64,000 nucleotides of DNA from Deltaproteobacteria bacterium (GTDB lineage: Bacteria; Desulfobacterota; Desulfuromonadia; Geobacterales; Pseudopelobacteraceae): contig JAJZRX010000001.1 of the NCBI GenBank assembly GCA_021850095.1, forward strand, positions 62,001-126,000, read 5' to 3'. Within the stretch, counting starts at the first letter, position 1. Every line of letters begins with the position of its first letter. Below the pieces are notes generated by a model. That model did not search any database. It saw only the letters and a list, made by a program, of their open reading frames with translations, and was not told where the DNA came from. A program made the position numbers and the translations under genes. Shown here in pieces: positions 18,307-27,926 of the stretch.

Positions 18307-18903
18307 CTATGGCTCCGACAGTACCAGCCCCTCCACGGTGGCCAGCTGTGCGCCGGCGCTTGCCATCTCCTCGATTGCCGCGGCCGATGCACCGGGGATG
18401 ATGTCCACCCCGGCCACGGCATCGGTCAGCAGCGTAACCTCGAAACCGCTGCGCACTGCTTCACGGGCCGTGCAGAGGACACAGTAGTCCGTGGCAAGGC
18501 CGCTGATATAGAGCTTCCGCACCTGCAGCTCGCGCAGCAGTTCCGCCAGCATCCGGCCGTCAGCGGTGACCCCCTCGAAGGCCGAATAACCGTTCAGCTC
18601 CGGGTTTATCCCCTTGGAGAGCACCACGGTTCCTTCTGGCAGGTGCAAGGCGGGATGGAAGGCGGCCCCCTGGGTTCCCTGGACGCAATGAACCGGCCAG
18701 GGACCCCCGAATTCACGAAAATGTTTTGAATCCGCCGTGTGCCAGTCCCGGCTGGCCAGTACCGGTAGCCCGGCAGCGGCAAAAAGCTGCGCCGCGCGGT
18801 TGATCGGTCCAACCACCCGGTCTCCATTGGTAATCTGCAAAGCACCGCCGGGGCAGAAGTCGTTCTGCACATCCACTATCAGTAACGCCGCGTTCTTTTC
18901 CAT
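18307..18903 (-). CDS. pncA: nicotinamidase / isochorismatase family
   Basis: ALLIVDVQNDFCPGGAL; GLATDYCVLCTAREAV. Confidence 0.9.
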   Translation of the reverse strand: MEKNAALLIVDVQNDFCPGGALQITNGDRVVGPINRAAQLFAAAGLPVLASRDWHTADSKHFREFGGPWPVHCVQGTQGAAFHPALHLPEGTVVLSKGINPELNGYSAFEGVTADGRMLAELLRELQVRKLYISGLATDYCVLCTAREAVRSGFEVTLLTDAVAGVDIIPGASAAAIEEMASAGAQLATVEGLVLSEP

Positions 18904-18906
18904 AGT

Positions 18907-20334
18907 TCATGCCCTTTCACTGCGCACCGTTTCAATCAGCCGGTTCCTCAGCTCGTTCAGCCCTGCGGAAATGGAGACCTTGTAGCGGTGGGGGTTGATG
19001 AAGCGCAGACAACCCTGCGGCAGTCCGGCCAGCTGACCTGCACTCCGTTCGGCCATTGCGTCCAGCGTTTCGGGGAGTGCAGTTCGAGAGCCCTTTTCCA
19101 TCACGATACGGCGCAATTCGTGAAAGGTCACCTGTGCCGGGAGTTTCGTCTGCTGGAGCGGATTGCAGGGATCGTAGATCGTATCGCCGCCGCACACATT
19201 ATCCTGCTCCAGGCAGATCACATCCTGCAGCAGACCGCCATCCGCTCCCAGCACCCTCAGGACACGTTTCTTTCCCGGCAGGGTGGCTTTGGCGATGTCG
19301 CTGGTGACTTTGAATTTTGGCACGCCGTCCACCGACACCAGCTTGTAAACCCCGCCCAGTGCCCCGCCTCCCGGTCCGCTGCAGGTGGCCAGTTTCGTGC
19401 CGACACCATAGATGTCCACCCGTCCCCCTTCGGCCCGGATTGAATTGATTACGAACTCGTCCAGTTAGTTGGAGGCCACGATCTTCACTTCCGGGAAACC
19501 GGCTTCGTCAAACATCCGGCGACTCTCGCGGGAGAGATAGGCGAGATCTCCGGAATCCAGACGCACACCGCGCAGTTCATGGCCACGGGTTCGCAGTTCG
19601 CCGGCCACGGTAATGGCATTGGGAATTCCGCTCCCGAGGGTGTCGTAGGTATCCACCAGCAGGATGGTACTGTCGGGGAATGCGTCTGCATAGGCCCGGA
19701 AAGCAGCCAGTTCGTTCGGGAAGGCCTGCACCCAGCTATGGGCGTGGGTCCCGCGCAGCGGCACTCCATAGAGCATCCCGGCCTGCACGTTGCTTGTGCT
19801 GCGCACGCCACCCACGCAGGCTGCCCGGGCGCAGGAGACCCCGCCGTCCGGTCCTTGGGCCCGGCGCAGGCCGAACTCGATTACCTCCGCTCCGGCTGCC
19901 GCATGATTGATGCGGGCCGCCTTGGTGGCCGCCAGGGTCTGGAAGTTGATGATATTCAGCAGTGCCGTCTCGACGAACTGCGCCTCGGCCAGGGTGCCTT
20001 CAACGGTCACCAGTGGCTCGTTGGCGAACACCGCTGTTCCCTCCGGCGGCGCAGTCACCGTTCCGCGAAAACGAAATTCGCGCAGGAACTCGATAAAGCG
20101 GGTTTTGAATATTCCAAGATTCTGCAGGTATACCAGCTCTTCCGAAAGAAAATACAAATCTTCCAGATAGTTAAGGGCCGGTTCCAGTCCGGCAAAAACG
20201 GCGTAGCCCCCCTCGAAGGGATTTGTGCGGAAGAATAGGTCGAAAACCGCCGGTTTTTCAGACATCCCCTCCTCCAGGTATCCGGCCAGCATGGTCATTT
20301 CGTACAGATCTGTCATCAATGGAGAATAGCGCAT
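18907..20334 (-). pseudogene. pncB: nicotinate phosphoribosyltransferase interrupted by in-frame TAA
   Basis: ORF 19465-20334 ends ...VKIVASN*; same frame continues [28 protein letters not shown]... to 18907; stop at 19465-19467. Confidence 0.85.
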
Positions 20335-20394
20335 GTCATCACCCCTCGGTCCTTATCAGATGCTCCTGAATTATTATTTCGTACCGTCTGCCGG

Positions 20395-20535
20395 TTATCG
20401 CTCCACATAAGGATTGTACCGGCCTGTACCAGCGATGGCGTCGCCGTAACCGGTGCAGCTGCCGTTGACAAAACATGGACACTTCTCGGATGTATTAGTT
20501 TCGGTTAAATTTACCAGACAATCACGGATGGTCAA
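20395..20535 (-). CDS. possible small Cys-containing ORF with TTG start
   Basis: (M)TIRDCLVNLTETNTSEKCPCFVNGSCTGYGDAIAGTGRYNPYVER; GGAG 8 nt upstream of TTG. Confidence 0.25.
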   Translation of the reverse strand: MTIRDCLVNLTETNTSEKCPCFVNGSCTGYGDAIAGTGRYNPYVER

Positions 20536-20566
20536 TACGTCCGCTCCGTTTCCCCAAAAAAGCAAA

Positions 20567-20600
20567 ACCCGCCAGGGAATCAACCGTGGCGGGCAATGGT
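20567..20600 (-). terminator. intrinsic terminator downstream of hemerythrin gene
   Basis: minus strand CCCGCCACGGTTGATTCCCTGGCGGGTTTTGCTTTTTT. Confidence 0.65.
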
Positions 20601-20621
20601 GCAAGAGCTCCCTTGTGAGGT

Positions 20622-21029
20622 TTACGCAGCGCTTTCCTGCTGGTGGATAAAGCGGCTGTAGCTCTGGTCGGTTCCCTTGATGTGGCAGACCAGCCAGTCC
20701 ACCAGAAAATCGAGGACATTTTCACTCATCTCGTGGCCATCGTTATAGCTGGATTGAATATCCTTCAGGCGCGCGACAAACAGATCGTGCTCCTTGCGGT
20801 GTGAAACCAGGCCGGGAAAATGGCAGGCCAGCATCAGGCGCTCTTCTTCAGAGAAATGTTCGGTCACATAGCTGATGAGCTTCCAGATAATTTCGCCGAC
20901 CGCTTCAGCCCCGTCACCTCGTTTGACCGCCTCATTCAGGCTGTTGACCCAGCCGAAAAGCGCCTTGTGCTGATCATCGATGGTTTGAATACCCAGTGCA
21001 ACGCTGTCATCCCACTCAAATTTTGCCAT
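20622..21029 (-). CDS. bacteriohemerythrin
   Basis: IDDQHKALFGWVN, HFSEEERLM, HRKEHDLF, HIKGTDQSY. Confidence 0.92.
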   Translation of the reverse strand: MAKFEWDDSVALGIQTIDDQHKALFGWVNSLNEAVKRGDGAEAVGEIIWKLISYVTEHFSEEERLMLACHFPGLVSHRKEHDLFVARLKDIQSSYNDGHEMSENVLDFLVDWLVCHIKGTDQSYSRFIHQQESAA

Positions 21030-22467
21030 TTCGATTCACCTCGTTTGGAATATTCAGCTTCAAATCCAGTTCCCGTACGCTTCCCAGCGAGGAAAGCGGC
21101 GCGTCAAATTTGCCTGCGTCGCCGACCACCACCAGCTTGAAAGCGCCCGGTTTCAGATATTTTTGGGCTGCTTTGAGCACATCCTCCCTGGTTACTCTGG
21201 CAATGGCGCTGCGGTAATTTTCAAGATAATTGTCCGGATAACCGTAGAACTCCAGCCTGGCCCGCTGCGACACGATCGAAGCCGGACTGGTGAAGCCGAA
21301 CATGAAGGAGTTTATCATGTAATCGCGGGCCGCGTTCAGTTCCTGCTCGCTGACCGGTTCTTTGGTTATGCCGCTGATGATCTCCTTCATCAGCCCGATG
21401 GCCTTGATCGTCGATTCGGCCTTGGTTTCGGTCTCGGCGATAAAGCTGCCGGCGAAGCGGCGGCCGATATCGAAGTGACTGCCGACATTGTAGGCCAGAC
21501 CCCGATTGGTGCGGATCTCCATCGTCAGGCGGGAGGTGAAGCTGCCCCCCAGGATGTAGTCCAGCAGCCGGACGGCGTAGATGTCGGGACTGTCCTTGGT
21601 CAGGCCCAGGTGTCCCATGCGGATAACGGTCTGGTTGACATCCTTCTTGCCGTAGATGACTTCGGGCTGGAACAGCTGCCGCGGCTGCGGTATTTCGGGC
21701 AGCGCCGCCGGCTTGCCCGTGGGGGCCGCTCCGAAGAGCGTATTCAGGGTTTTGATCAGAGCATCCCGCTCAAAATCGCCGGAAACAGCCAGCAGCATGT
21801 TATCGGGTCGGTAAAAGCGGCGGTGAAAGTCGATCAGATCCTGGCGGCTGATGGCGTTGATGGTTTCAAAGGTTGGGATATCACCCAGCGGATGGCCGGC
21901 GTAGATCGCCCGGGCCACTTCGCGATCGGCGATCATCTTGGGGTCGTCGTTTTGCCGCCGCAGTCCTTCGATGGCCTGTTTGCGGGCCATCTCGAGCCGT
22001 TGTTCGCTGAAATCGGGCCGGAGCAGCACATCCCGGAAGACCGTCAGGGTACGCTCCAGGTTCTTGGTCAGGGTCGTCAGCCCAACGCTGCCCATGTCGC
22101 TGCCGATGCTGCTTTCCACGGCTGAGGCCATGAATTCCAGCTCGTCGTCCATGTTTTCCGGGGACAGTCCGCCGGCTCCGCCGCTGCGCATGACAACGCC
22201 GGTCAGGCCGGCCAGACCGGACTTGGCGGCCGGCTCATAAACCGAGCCGGTACGGACCATGGCGGTCATGGTGATGATCGGCAGTTCGCTGTCGCGCAGC
22301 AGATAAACCGGCATGCCGCACTCCAGGACGATCCGCTCGGCCTTTGGAATTTCGAAGCGCAGTTCGGGGAACGTCATGCTGCGGGGATCGGCCAGGGCCG
22401 GTTCTCCGGCCAGGGCCGAAGTCATGGAAAGGATGATAAAGCAGAGGGAAAGGATCAGGCGTTTCAT
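21016..22467 (-). CDS. M16-family peptidase-like protein
   Basis: M16 fold, canonical HxxEH not evident; paired with 22464-24008. Confidence 0.82.
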   Translation of the reverse strand: MKRLILSLCFIILSMTSALAGEPALADPRSMTFPELRFEIPKAERIVLECGMPVYLLRDSELPIITMTAMVRTGSVYEPAAKSGLAGLTGVVMRSGGAGGLSPENMDDELEFMASAVESSIGSDMGSVGLTTLTKNLERTLTVFRDVLLRPDFSEQRLEMARKQAIEGLRRQNDDPKMIADREVARAIYAGHPLGDIPTFETINAISRQDLIDFHRRFYRPDNMLLAVSGDFERDALIKTLNTLFGAAPTGKPAALPEIPQPRQLFQPEVIYGKKDVNQTVIRMGHLGLTKDSPDIYAVRLLDYILGGSFTSRLTMEIRTNRGLAYNVGSHFDIGRRFAGSFIAETETKAESTIKAIGLMKEIISGITKEPVSEQELNAARDYMINSFMFGFTSPASIVSQRARLEFYGYPDNYLENYRSAIARVTREDVLKAAQKYLKPGAFKLVVVGDAGKFDAPLSSLGSVRELDLKLNIPNEVNRNGKI

Positions 22468-24008
22468 TTCAGCTCACCCCCCTTTGTGGTGATGAAGCCC
22501 ACCGAGCGGTTCTCGCGGGTGAAGTACTCTTTGGCCACGCGCTGGATGTCGGCCGCGGTGACTGTGGTAACCTTGCCACGGTATTCGGTCATGTAGCGCC
22601 AGTCGCCGGCCACCGCTTCGTATTCGGTCAGGTTGCGGGCTAGTCCGCCGTTGGTTCCCATGCGGCGGGCCTCCTCATATTCGATCTTGTTCAGGATGCG
22701 CTGCAGGTCACGTTCGGCCACCGGTTCATTTTTCAGCAGTTCCAGTTCGGCCAGGATGGCCGTCTCGACTTCGGCGGCCGTGTGTGGCGAACGGGGAGTG
22801 GCGCTGACGATGAACAGGCTGGGAAAACGGCTGCCGGGTGCGTCAAAAACACCCACATCGGCGACAATCTGTTTTTCGATCACCAGTTTTTTATACAGGC
22901 GCGAGGTGCGGCCATTCCCCAAAATCATGCTGATCACATCGAAAACATAATCATCCCGGGCCAGGATGGCCGGCTTGTGGAAAGCGATCATCAGGGTCGG
23001 TTCCGCTTCGGCCACCAGTTCGATGCGCCGCTCACCGGCCTGCTTCGGCTCTTCGGCCGTGACCGGCGCCAGCTCCTTGCCGGGCGGGATAGAACCAAAA
23101 TAGCGCTCCACCAGATTGATTGCCGCCTGGCTGTTGATGTCGCCGACAATGGCCACAATGGCGTTGTTGGGGGCGTAGTAGCTGCGGAAGAACTGCTCGG
23201 CCTTGCTGCGGGTCAGATTCTGTATGTCGGAGCTCCAGCCAATGGTCGGCTGGCCGTAGGGATGGGTCAGAAAAGCGGAGGCCAGGAAAGTTTCCCACAG
23301 CTTGCTTTCCGGGTCGGCGTCGTAGGAACGGCGCCGTTCCTCCATCACCACCGAACGTTCGGTGTAGAATTCCCGCAGCACCGCATTCTTGAGCCGGTCG
23401 GATTCGATGGCCGCCCACAGCTCCAGTTTGTTGGAGGGGAGGCTGATCAGGTAGGTGGTGCCGTCGCGGCTGGTGAAGGCGTTGTAGCCAACCCCGCCGT
23501 TCTTTGAGTAAAGTTCGAAAAACTCATCCTTGATGACGAATTTGGCCGCTTGCGCCTCCAGTTCGGCCAATCGCTTTTCCAGTTCGGCCACTTTGCCCTG
23601 GTCAGCTTTGCCGCGTCTGGACTTTTCCAGCGTCAACGCCTGGGCGGTTTCCTCGATCTTGTCCAGAATCGGTTTTTCGGCGGCATAATCACTGGTTCCC
23701 AGGGTTGTGGTCCCCTTGAAGAGCATATGCTCAAGCAGGTGAGCGATGCCCCGTTCGTCGCTTCGTTCATCGACGCTGCCGACCCGGAAGCGGATCCAGG
23801 CTGAAACGGTCGGGGAGCTGTGCCGCTCCACCAGCAGCAGCTTCATGCCATTCTTCAAGGTATGCTCGACAACCTTCTCCTCCAGCCCTTTTCTTGATTC
23901 TGTCGAGGAGGGTGACGTGAGAAAGGTTGAAGGATCTGCCGCCTGCAGGCCAGGGGAAAACAGGCAGAGCGCTGCAGCTACTAATATCATGCGTACCATG
24001 CTGTACAA
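22464..24008 (-). CDS. M16-family zinc peptidase
   Basis: HLLEHMLFKGT (HxxEH). Confidence 0.92.
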   Translation of the reverse strand: MYSMVRMILVAAALCLFSPGLQAADPSTFLTSPSSTESRKGLEEKVVEHTLKNGMKLLLVERHSSPTVSAWIRFRVGSVDERSDERGIAHLLEHMLFKGTTTLGTSDYAAEKPILDKIEETAQALTLEKSRRGKADQGKVAELEKRLAELEAQAAKFVIKDEFFELYSKNGGVGYNAFTSRDGTTYLISLPSNKLELWAAIESDRLKNAVLREFYTERSVVMEERRRSYDADPESKLWETFLASAFLTHPYGQPTIGWSSDIQNLTRSKAEQFFRSYYAPNNAIVAIVGDINSQAAINLVERYFGSIPPGKELAPVTAEEPKQAGERRIELVAEAEPTLMIAFHKPAILARDDYVFDVISMILGNGRTSRLYKKLVIEKQIVADVGVFDAPGSRFPSLFIVSATPRSPHTAAEVETAILAELELLKNEPVAERDLQRILNKIEYEEARRMGTNGGLARNLTEYEAVAGDWRYMTEYRGKVTTVTAADIQRVAKEYFTRENRSVGFITTKGGELK

Positions 24009-24014
24009 CTCCTT

Positions 24015-25097
24015 TTAGAAAACCGAAAACTTGATGTATTTGCGGGGATGCTCCTTGAAATCCTTTACCAGTGCATCCACATCTTCAACCATGCGGTTCA
24101 TCTGTTCATACAACTGCTTGTCATTGACCAGTTTCGCGGCGGTTCCGTCGCCGTTTTTAATGCGTGCCGTTACCTCTTCGATTGATTTGACGGAGCTGTC
24201 GGCCCGGGACAGCAGTGCGATGCCCTTGTCGTAGAACTCGCGGTCGTTCAGCAGCAGGCCGATCGTGCCCTCCTTGGAGGTGATCTTCTTGTTCAGGTCG
24301 CTGACCACATCGGCGGCCTGGTTGCTTTTGTCGGCCAGCAGGGAGAGTTTGGTATACAGTCCCTTGTCGTAGATCAGTCGGTTGAGTGTGCCGTCGGCGG
24401 CCTGGATGTCCTGCAGGGTTCGGTCGGCGCGGTTGAGGATGCCGAGCAGCTTGTTGAAGGGTTCCGGATCGCGGTTCAAACGGCCCAGGGTACCATCGCC
24501 GCGGTTGATGGTGGTCATCAGATCTTTCATTTCGACCGCCAGGCGGGCCGCATTGGTGTAGAGAGTTTCGTCCTTGTTGAGCCGGCCGAGGGTGCCCTTG
24601 CCCTGGTTGATATTGTCGATGATGCCGTTGATCTTGTCGAAGCTGGCGCTGGCTTTCTGAACCACATCATCCAGTTTGGCGACCGGAGTGCCGCGCAAGG
24701 TTGTGGGCGGCGTTTCCGAATACTGGCTGGAGGGGGTGATATCAACATACTTCTCCCCCATCAGACCGCGAGTCTTGATCGAAATTCGGGAATCAGGGCC
24801 GATCTTCTTCAGGGCGGCGCTGTCAACTTCGGCCGCTATTTCCACTTCGTTGCTGTGTTTGGGGTCCGCGAAACGGATGTCATTGACCAGGCCCACATCC
24901 ACGCCGGCCAGCCAGACCGGCGCGCCGACCTTCAGCCCCAGCACGTCATCCATAACAATCGTCAGACTCTTCTTGTCCACGAACATCTTGGTTTTCTGGC
25001 CCATCATGACGATGGCGACCGCCAGCAGGACCAGCGCCGTAAAAATGAAGACCCCGGCCCGCACCTGGGCCCAGCCGATCTGATTGCTGCGTTTCAT
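24015..25097 (-). CDS. MlaD/MCE-domain protein
   Basis: N-terminal TM, MCE-like region (VGAPVWLAGVDVGLVNDIRF), repeated G-x-GTLGRLxxDxxLY units. Confidence 0.85.
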   Translation of the reverse strand: MKRSNQIGWAQVRAGVFIFTALVLLAVAIVMMGQKTKMFVDKKSLTIVMDDVLGLKVGAPVWLAGVDVGLVNDIRFADPKHSNEVEIAAEVDSAALKKIGPDSRISIKTRGLMGEKYVDITPSSQYSETPPTTLRGTPVAKLDDVVQKASASFDKINGIIDNINQGKGTLGRLNKDETLYTNAARLAVEMKDLMTTINRGDGTLGRLNRDPEPFNKLLGILNRADRTLQDIQAADGTLNRLIYDKGLYTKLSLLADKSNQAADVVSDLNKKITSKEGTIGLLLNDREFYDKGIALLSRADSSVKSIEEVTARIKNGDGTAAKLVNDKQLYEQMNRMVEDVDALVKDFKEHPRKYIKFSVF

Positions 25098-25110
25098 CGC
25101 ATCTCCTCCA

Positions 25111-25866
25111 TCATACAAACAGCGACTGTTCCGTCGGCAGCAGAAACTCGCGCACCTCGGGAATAGCGCAGGCCCGCATCTCTTCCTGGCTGCCGTCGAA
25201 CAACAGCCGGCTCTGGTGCAGAAAGGTGAATCTCTGGGACGTGGCAAAGGCGGTCGCCAGATCGTGGGTTACCATCAGGGTGGTTTTGCCGTCGGCCTGC
25301 AGGCGCTGCATCAGGCTGCAGATATTGTAGACCCCGATCGGATCCAGGCCGGTGGTCGGCTCGTCGAAAAAGATGTAATCCGGGTCGGCCGCCAGGGCCC
25401 GGGCGATGGCGACCCGTTTCTTCATGCCGCCCGAAAGCTCGGCCGGATAAAGATCCAGGGCCGGCTCGACGCCCACAAAGCGCAGCTTTTCACGGACGAT
25501 CTCCTCGATCTCCCTCTCCGGCAGCCATCCCTCTTCGAACAGGCGATAGCCCACATTCTCGCCCACGGTCATGGAATCGAACAGGGCTCCCCCCTGAAAA
25601 ACGATGGCGATTTTTTTGCGCTGCTGGCGGTATTGGGCTTCCTTCAGGCCGGTGATGGTCAGGCCGTTGATCGTGATCCGGCCGGACTGGGGCTCCAGAA
25701 GTCCCAGGGCCAGCTTCAGGATGGTGGTCTTGCCGGCCCCGCTGACCCCCAGGATCGTACGGTTGACCCCCTGTTCCAGCAGCAGGTCGAAATCGGTCAG
25801 GATCGTGCGCCCCCCGACCGCATAGCAGACCTTGTCCATCCGTATGCAGCGCTTTTCCTCCGTCAT
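25111..25866 (-). CDS. ABC transporter ATPase, MlaF-type
   Basis: GVSGAGKTTILKLALG Walker [17 protein letters not shown]; next to MlaD and near MlaE. Confidence 0.88.
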   Translation of the reverse strand: MTEEKRCIRMDKVCYAVGGRTILTDFDLLLEQGVNRTILGVSGAGKTTILKLALGLLEPQSGRITINGLTITGLKEAQYRQQRKKIAIVFQGGALFDSMTVGENVGYRLFEEGWLPEREIEEIVREKLRFVGVEPALDLYPAELSGGMKKRVAIARALAADPDYIFFDEPTTGLDPIGVYNICSLMQRLQADGKTTLMVTHDLATAFATSQRFTFLHQSRLLFDGSQEEMRACAIPEVREFLLPTEQSLFV

Positions 25867-26330
25867 GGAGCCAGACCGCCCAGGATCAGGATGATGCGCC
25901 ACTCTTCGGGGCTGACCGGCTGGACCGACAGGCGGCTGCGGTTGACCAGCGGCATCCCGGCCAGGAGTGGGTTGGCCCTGATGGCAGCCAGCGTCACCGG
26001 TTTGGGCAGATCGGCCCGGTAGCGCACATCCACCATGTACCAGATCGGATTGGCTGGCGAAGCCTTGGGATCGAAATGCTCCCCGTCCGGATCCAGGGCG
26101 GTAAAATCGGGATAGCCGCCCCGGACGACATCCACGACGCCGACTACCGCCGGTTCGGCGATGCTGCTGTGATAGAACAGGGCCCGGTCGCCGGCCTTGA
26201 TGGCATCCCGCAGAAAGTTGCGGGCCTGGAAATTGCGCACCCCGTCCCAATGCTCGGTCATTTCCGGGCGCCCTTTGAGCATCTCGAACGAGAAACAGCC
26301 CGGTTCGGTTTTCAACAGCCAGTAGTTCAT
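25863..26330 (-). CDS. EVE-domain protein
   Basis: MNYWLLKTEPGCFSFEML...WDGVRNFQARNFLRDAIKAGDRALFYHS. Confidence 0.9.
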   Translation of the reverse strand: MNYWLLKTEPGCFSFEMLKGRPEMTEHWDGVRNFQARNFLRDAIKAGDRALFYHSSIAEPAVVGVVDVVRGGYPDFTALDPDGEHFDPKASPANPIWYMVDVRYRADLPKPVTLAAIRANPLLAGMPLVNRSRLSVQPVSPEEWRIILILGGLAP

Positions 26331-26337
26331 GCTTTGC

Positions 26338-26541
26338 TCACAATAAAATGTTAATTTCCCGCATCGGCGAAAAATATCGAGGGGCATGGTTGATAAATGA
26401 ATTGTAACTGTCAAGGAAAGCAATCACCTCGTCGGCACTTGGCGGGTTAAAACGGACATTGCGGAGTTGTTGACAATCATGCCGCAACGTCTCCGGATCT
26501 GTGCCAACCAGCAGGTTGTCTTTATTCTGACAGCTGAACAT
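26338..26541 (-). CDS. small hypothetical protein overlapping the nucleotidyltransferase gene
   Basis: 67-aa ORF overlapping the 3' end of 26522-27079. Confidence 0.5.
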   Translation of the reverse strand: MFSCQNKDNLLVGTDPETLRHDCQQLRNVRFNPPSADEVIAFLDSYNSFINHAPRYFSPMREINILL

Positions 26542-27079
26542 CGTATGCTTTCCTCATTCTGTCAAAGGTTTCCATCAAACCAAAAAGTTCGAAATACCCT
26601 TCGATTCGCATCCAATCCAGAGAACTGCCGAATATTTTCATTAATGCTTCGATGTCGGCCATATCTAGCGGTGTGCGGGCAGGGTCATTATTAATAGCCT
26701 GTACTTTCAGACCGATCAGATCCTCCGGCTGTAGTACGGCGATGGTTTGTTCACCATCGAAAATAATTTTGTGGGCAGCCCGTTCCAACATCGAAAGTGA
26801 CGCAGGACGAAAGGCGTGCAAAAAGTCAAGGCTGCCTTGGCGTTTGTCGTTGGAGGTAAATTGAGTTACATTCTCAGTGGCGTGAATGCATTGATATCCC
26901 AGACTTTCGACAATCTGCCTCACCTTTGCCATGTCATTGCGATTGACAAGAAAATCAATGTCAACCGTAGAACGCTGATACCCCCACAAGCTGACGGCAA
27001 ATCCGCCAATAAGGGCATAGCTGACCTGATTCTGTTCCATGGCAGTTAGCAGATTGGATGTTACCGTCTTGAAGTCCAT
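26522..27079 (-). CDS. nucleotidyltransferase (AbiEii/MNT-like)
   Basis: ALIGGFAVSLWGYQRSTVDIDFLV. Confidence 0.8.
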   Translation of the reverse strand: MDFKTVTSNLLTAMEQNQVSYALIGGFAVSLWGYQRSTVDIDFLVNRNDMAKVRQIVESLGYQCIHATENVTQFTSNDKRQGSLDFLHAFRPASLSMLERAAHKIIFDGEQTIAVLQPEDLIGLKVQAINNDPARTPLDMADIEALMKIFGSSLDWMRIEGYFELFGLMETFDRMRKAYDVQLSE

Positions 27080-27152
27080 TTTTTTCCGTTACACGCGTTA
27101 GTCATAATTGTCTGCAGAGATTGTCTATGCGCTTTTTGAGGGCAGCAGACTA

Positions 27153-27923
27153 CTATCTGAAAACGACGATGATCTTGGCGATAAAAAAGTCGCACATCAG
27201 GATCATGATTGATGAAGCCACGACCGCTTTTTTGGCGGCGCTGCCGACCCCCTCGGCGCCCCCTCCGGTTGCCAGACCGACGTAACAGCCGGTCATGGAG
27301 ATCAGGCCGCCGAACACCAGCGGCTTGATCAAGCCTTCCAGGTAGTCCATGGGAACGATGAACTGGGTGAAAGCCGACAGGTACATGGTCGGGTTGATGC
27401 CGTAACCGGCGGCGATGATATAGCCCCCCAGCAGCGAGAGCACATCGGTCAGTATCGTCAGCAGCGGCATGGCCAGTAGCATGGCTTTCAGGCGCGGCGT
27501 CACCAGGCGCTGGATGATGTCGGTTCCCTCCACCCGCATGGCGTCAACCTGCTCGGTCACCATCATGGTGCCCAGTTCGGCGGTGATGGCCGAGCCGACC
27601 CTTCCGGCCACCATCAGCGAGGCCAGCACCGGCCCCAGCTCCTTGATCATGGTAACCGCCACCATACCGCCCACATAGCTGGTGGCGGCGAAGGGCTTGA
27701 GCTGGATGATGAACTGCAAGGCCATGACCATGCCGGTAAACAGTCCGGTCAGCAGGCAGATGAAGAGCGAGCCGAAACCCAGTTTGTCAAATTGCACCGC
27801 AAATTCACGATAGTAGCCGGGCTTGCGGAATATACGTGCAACGGCGCGGCACGACAGCAGGCACAACCCCTGCAGGTCGCCGAAAAAGCGGATCAGCAGG
27901 CTATCGATGACGGCGATGTTCAT
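27153..27923 (-). CDS. ABC transporter permease, MlaE-type
   Basis: GLFTGMVMALQFIIQLKPF...LGPVLASLMVAGRVGSAITAELGTMMVTEQVDAMRV. Confidence 0.92.
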   Translation of the reverse strand: MNIAVIDSLLIRFFGDLQGLCLLSCRAVARIFRKPGYYREFAVQFDKLGFGSLFICLLTGLFTGMVMALQFIIQLKPFAATSYVGGMVAVTMIKELGPVLASLMVAGRVGSAITAELGTMMVTEQVDAMRVEGTDIIQRLVTPRLKAMLLAMPLLTILTDVLSLLGGYIIAAGYGINPTMYLSAFTQFIVPMDYLEGLIKPLVFGGLISMTGCYVGLATGGGAEGVGSAAKKAVVASSIMILMCDFFIAKIIVVFR

Positions 27924-27926
27924 CTG

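Noticed and set aside
18907-20334. Recoding (selenocysteine or pyrrolysine) at the pncB stop
   Set aside because: The codon is TAA, not TGA or TAG, so a nonsense mutation or sequencing error is simpler.
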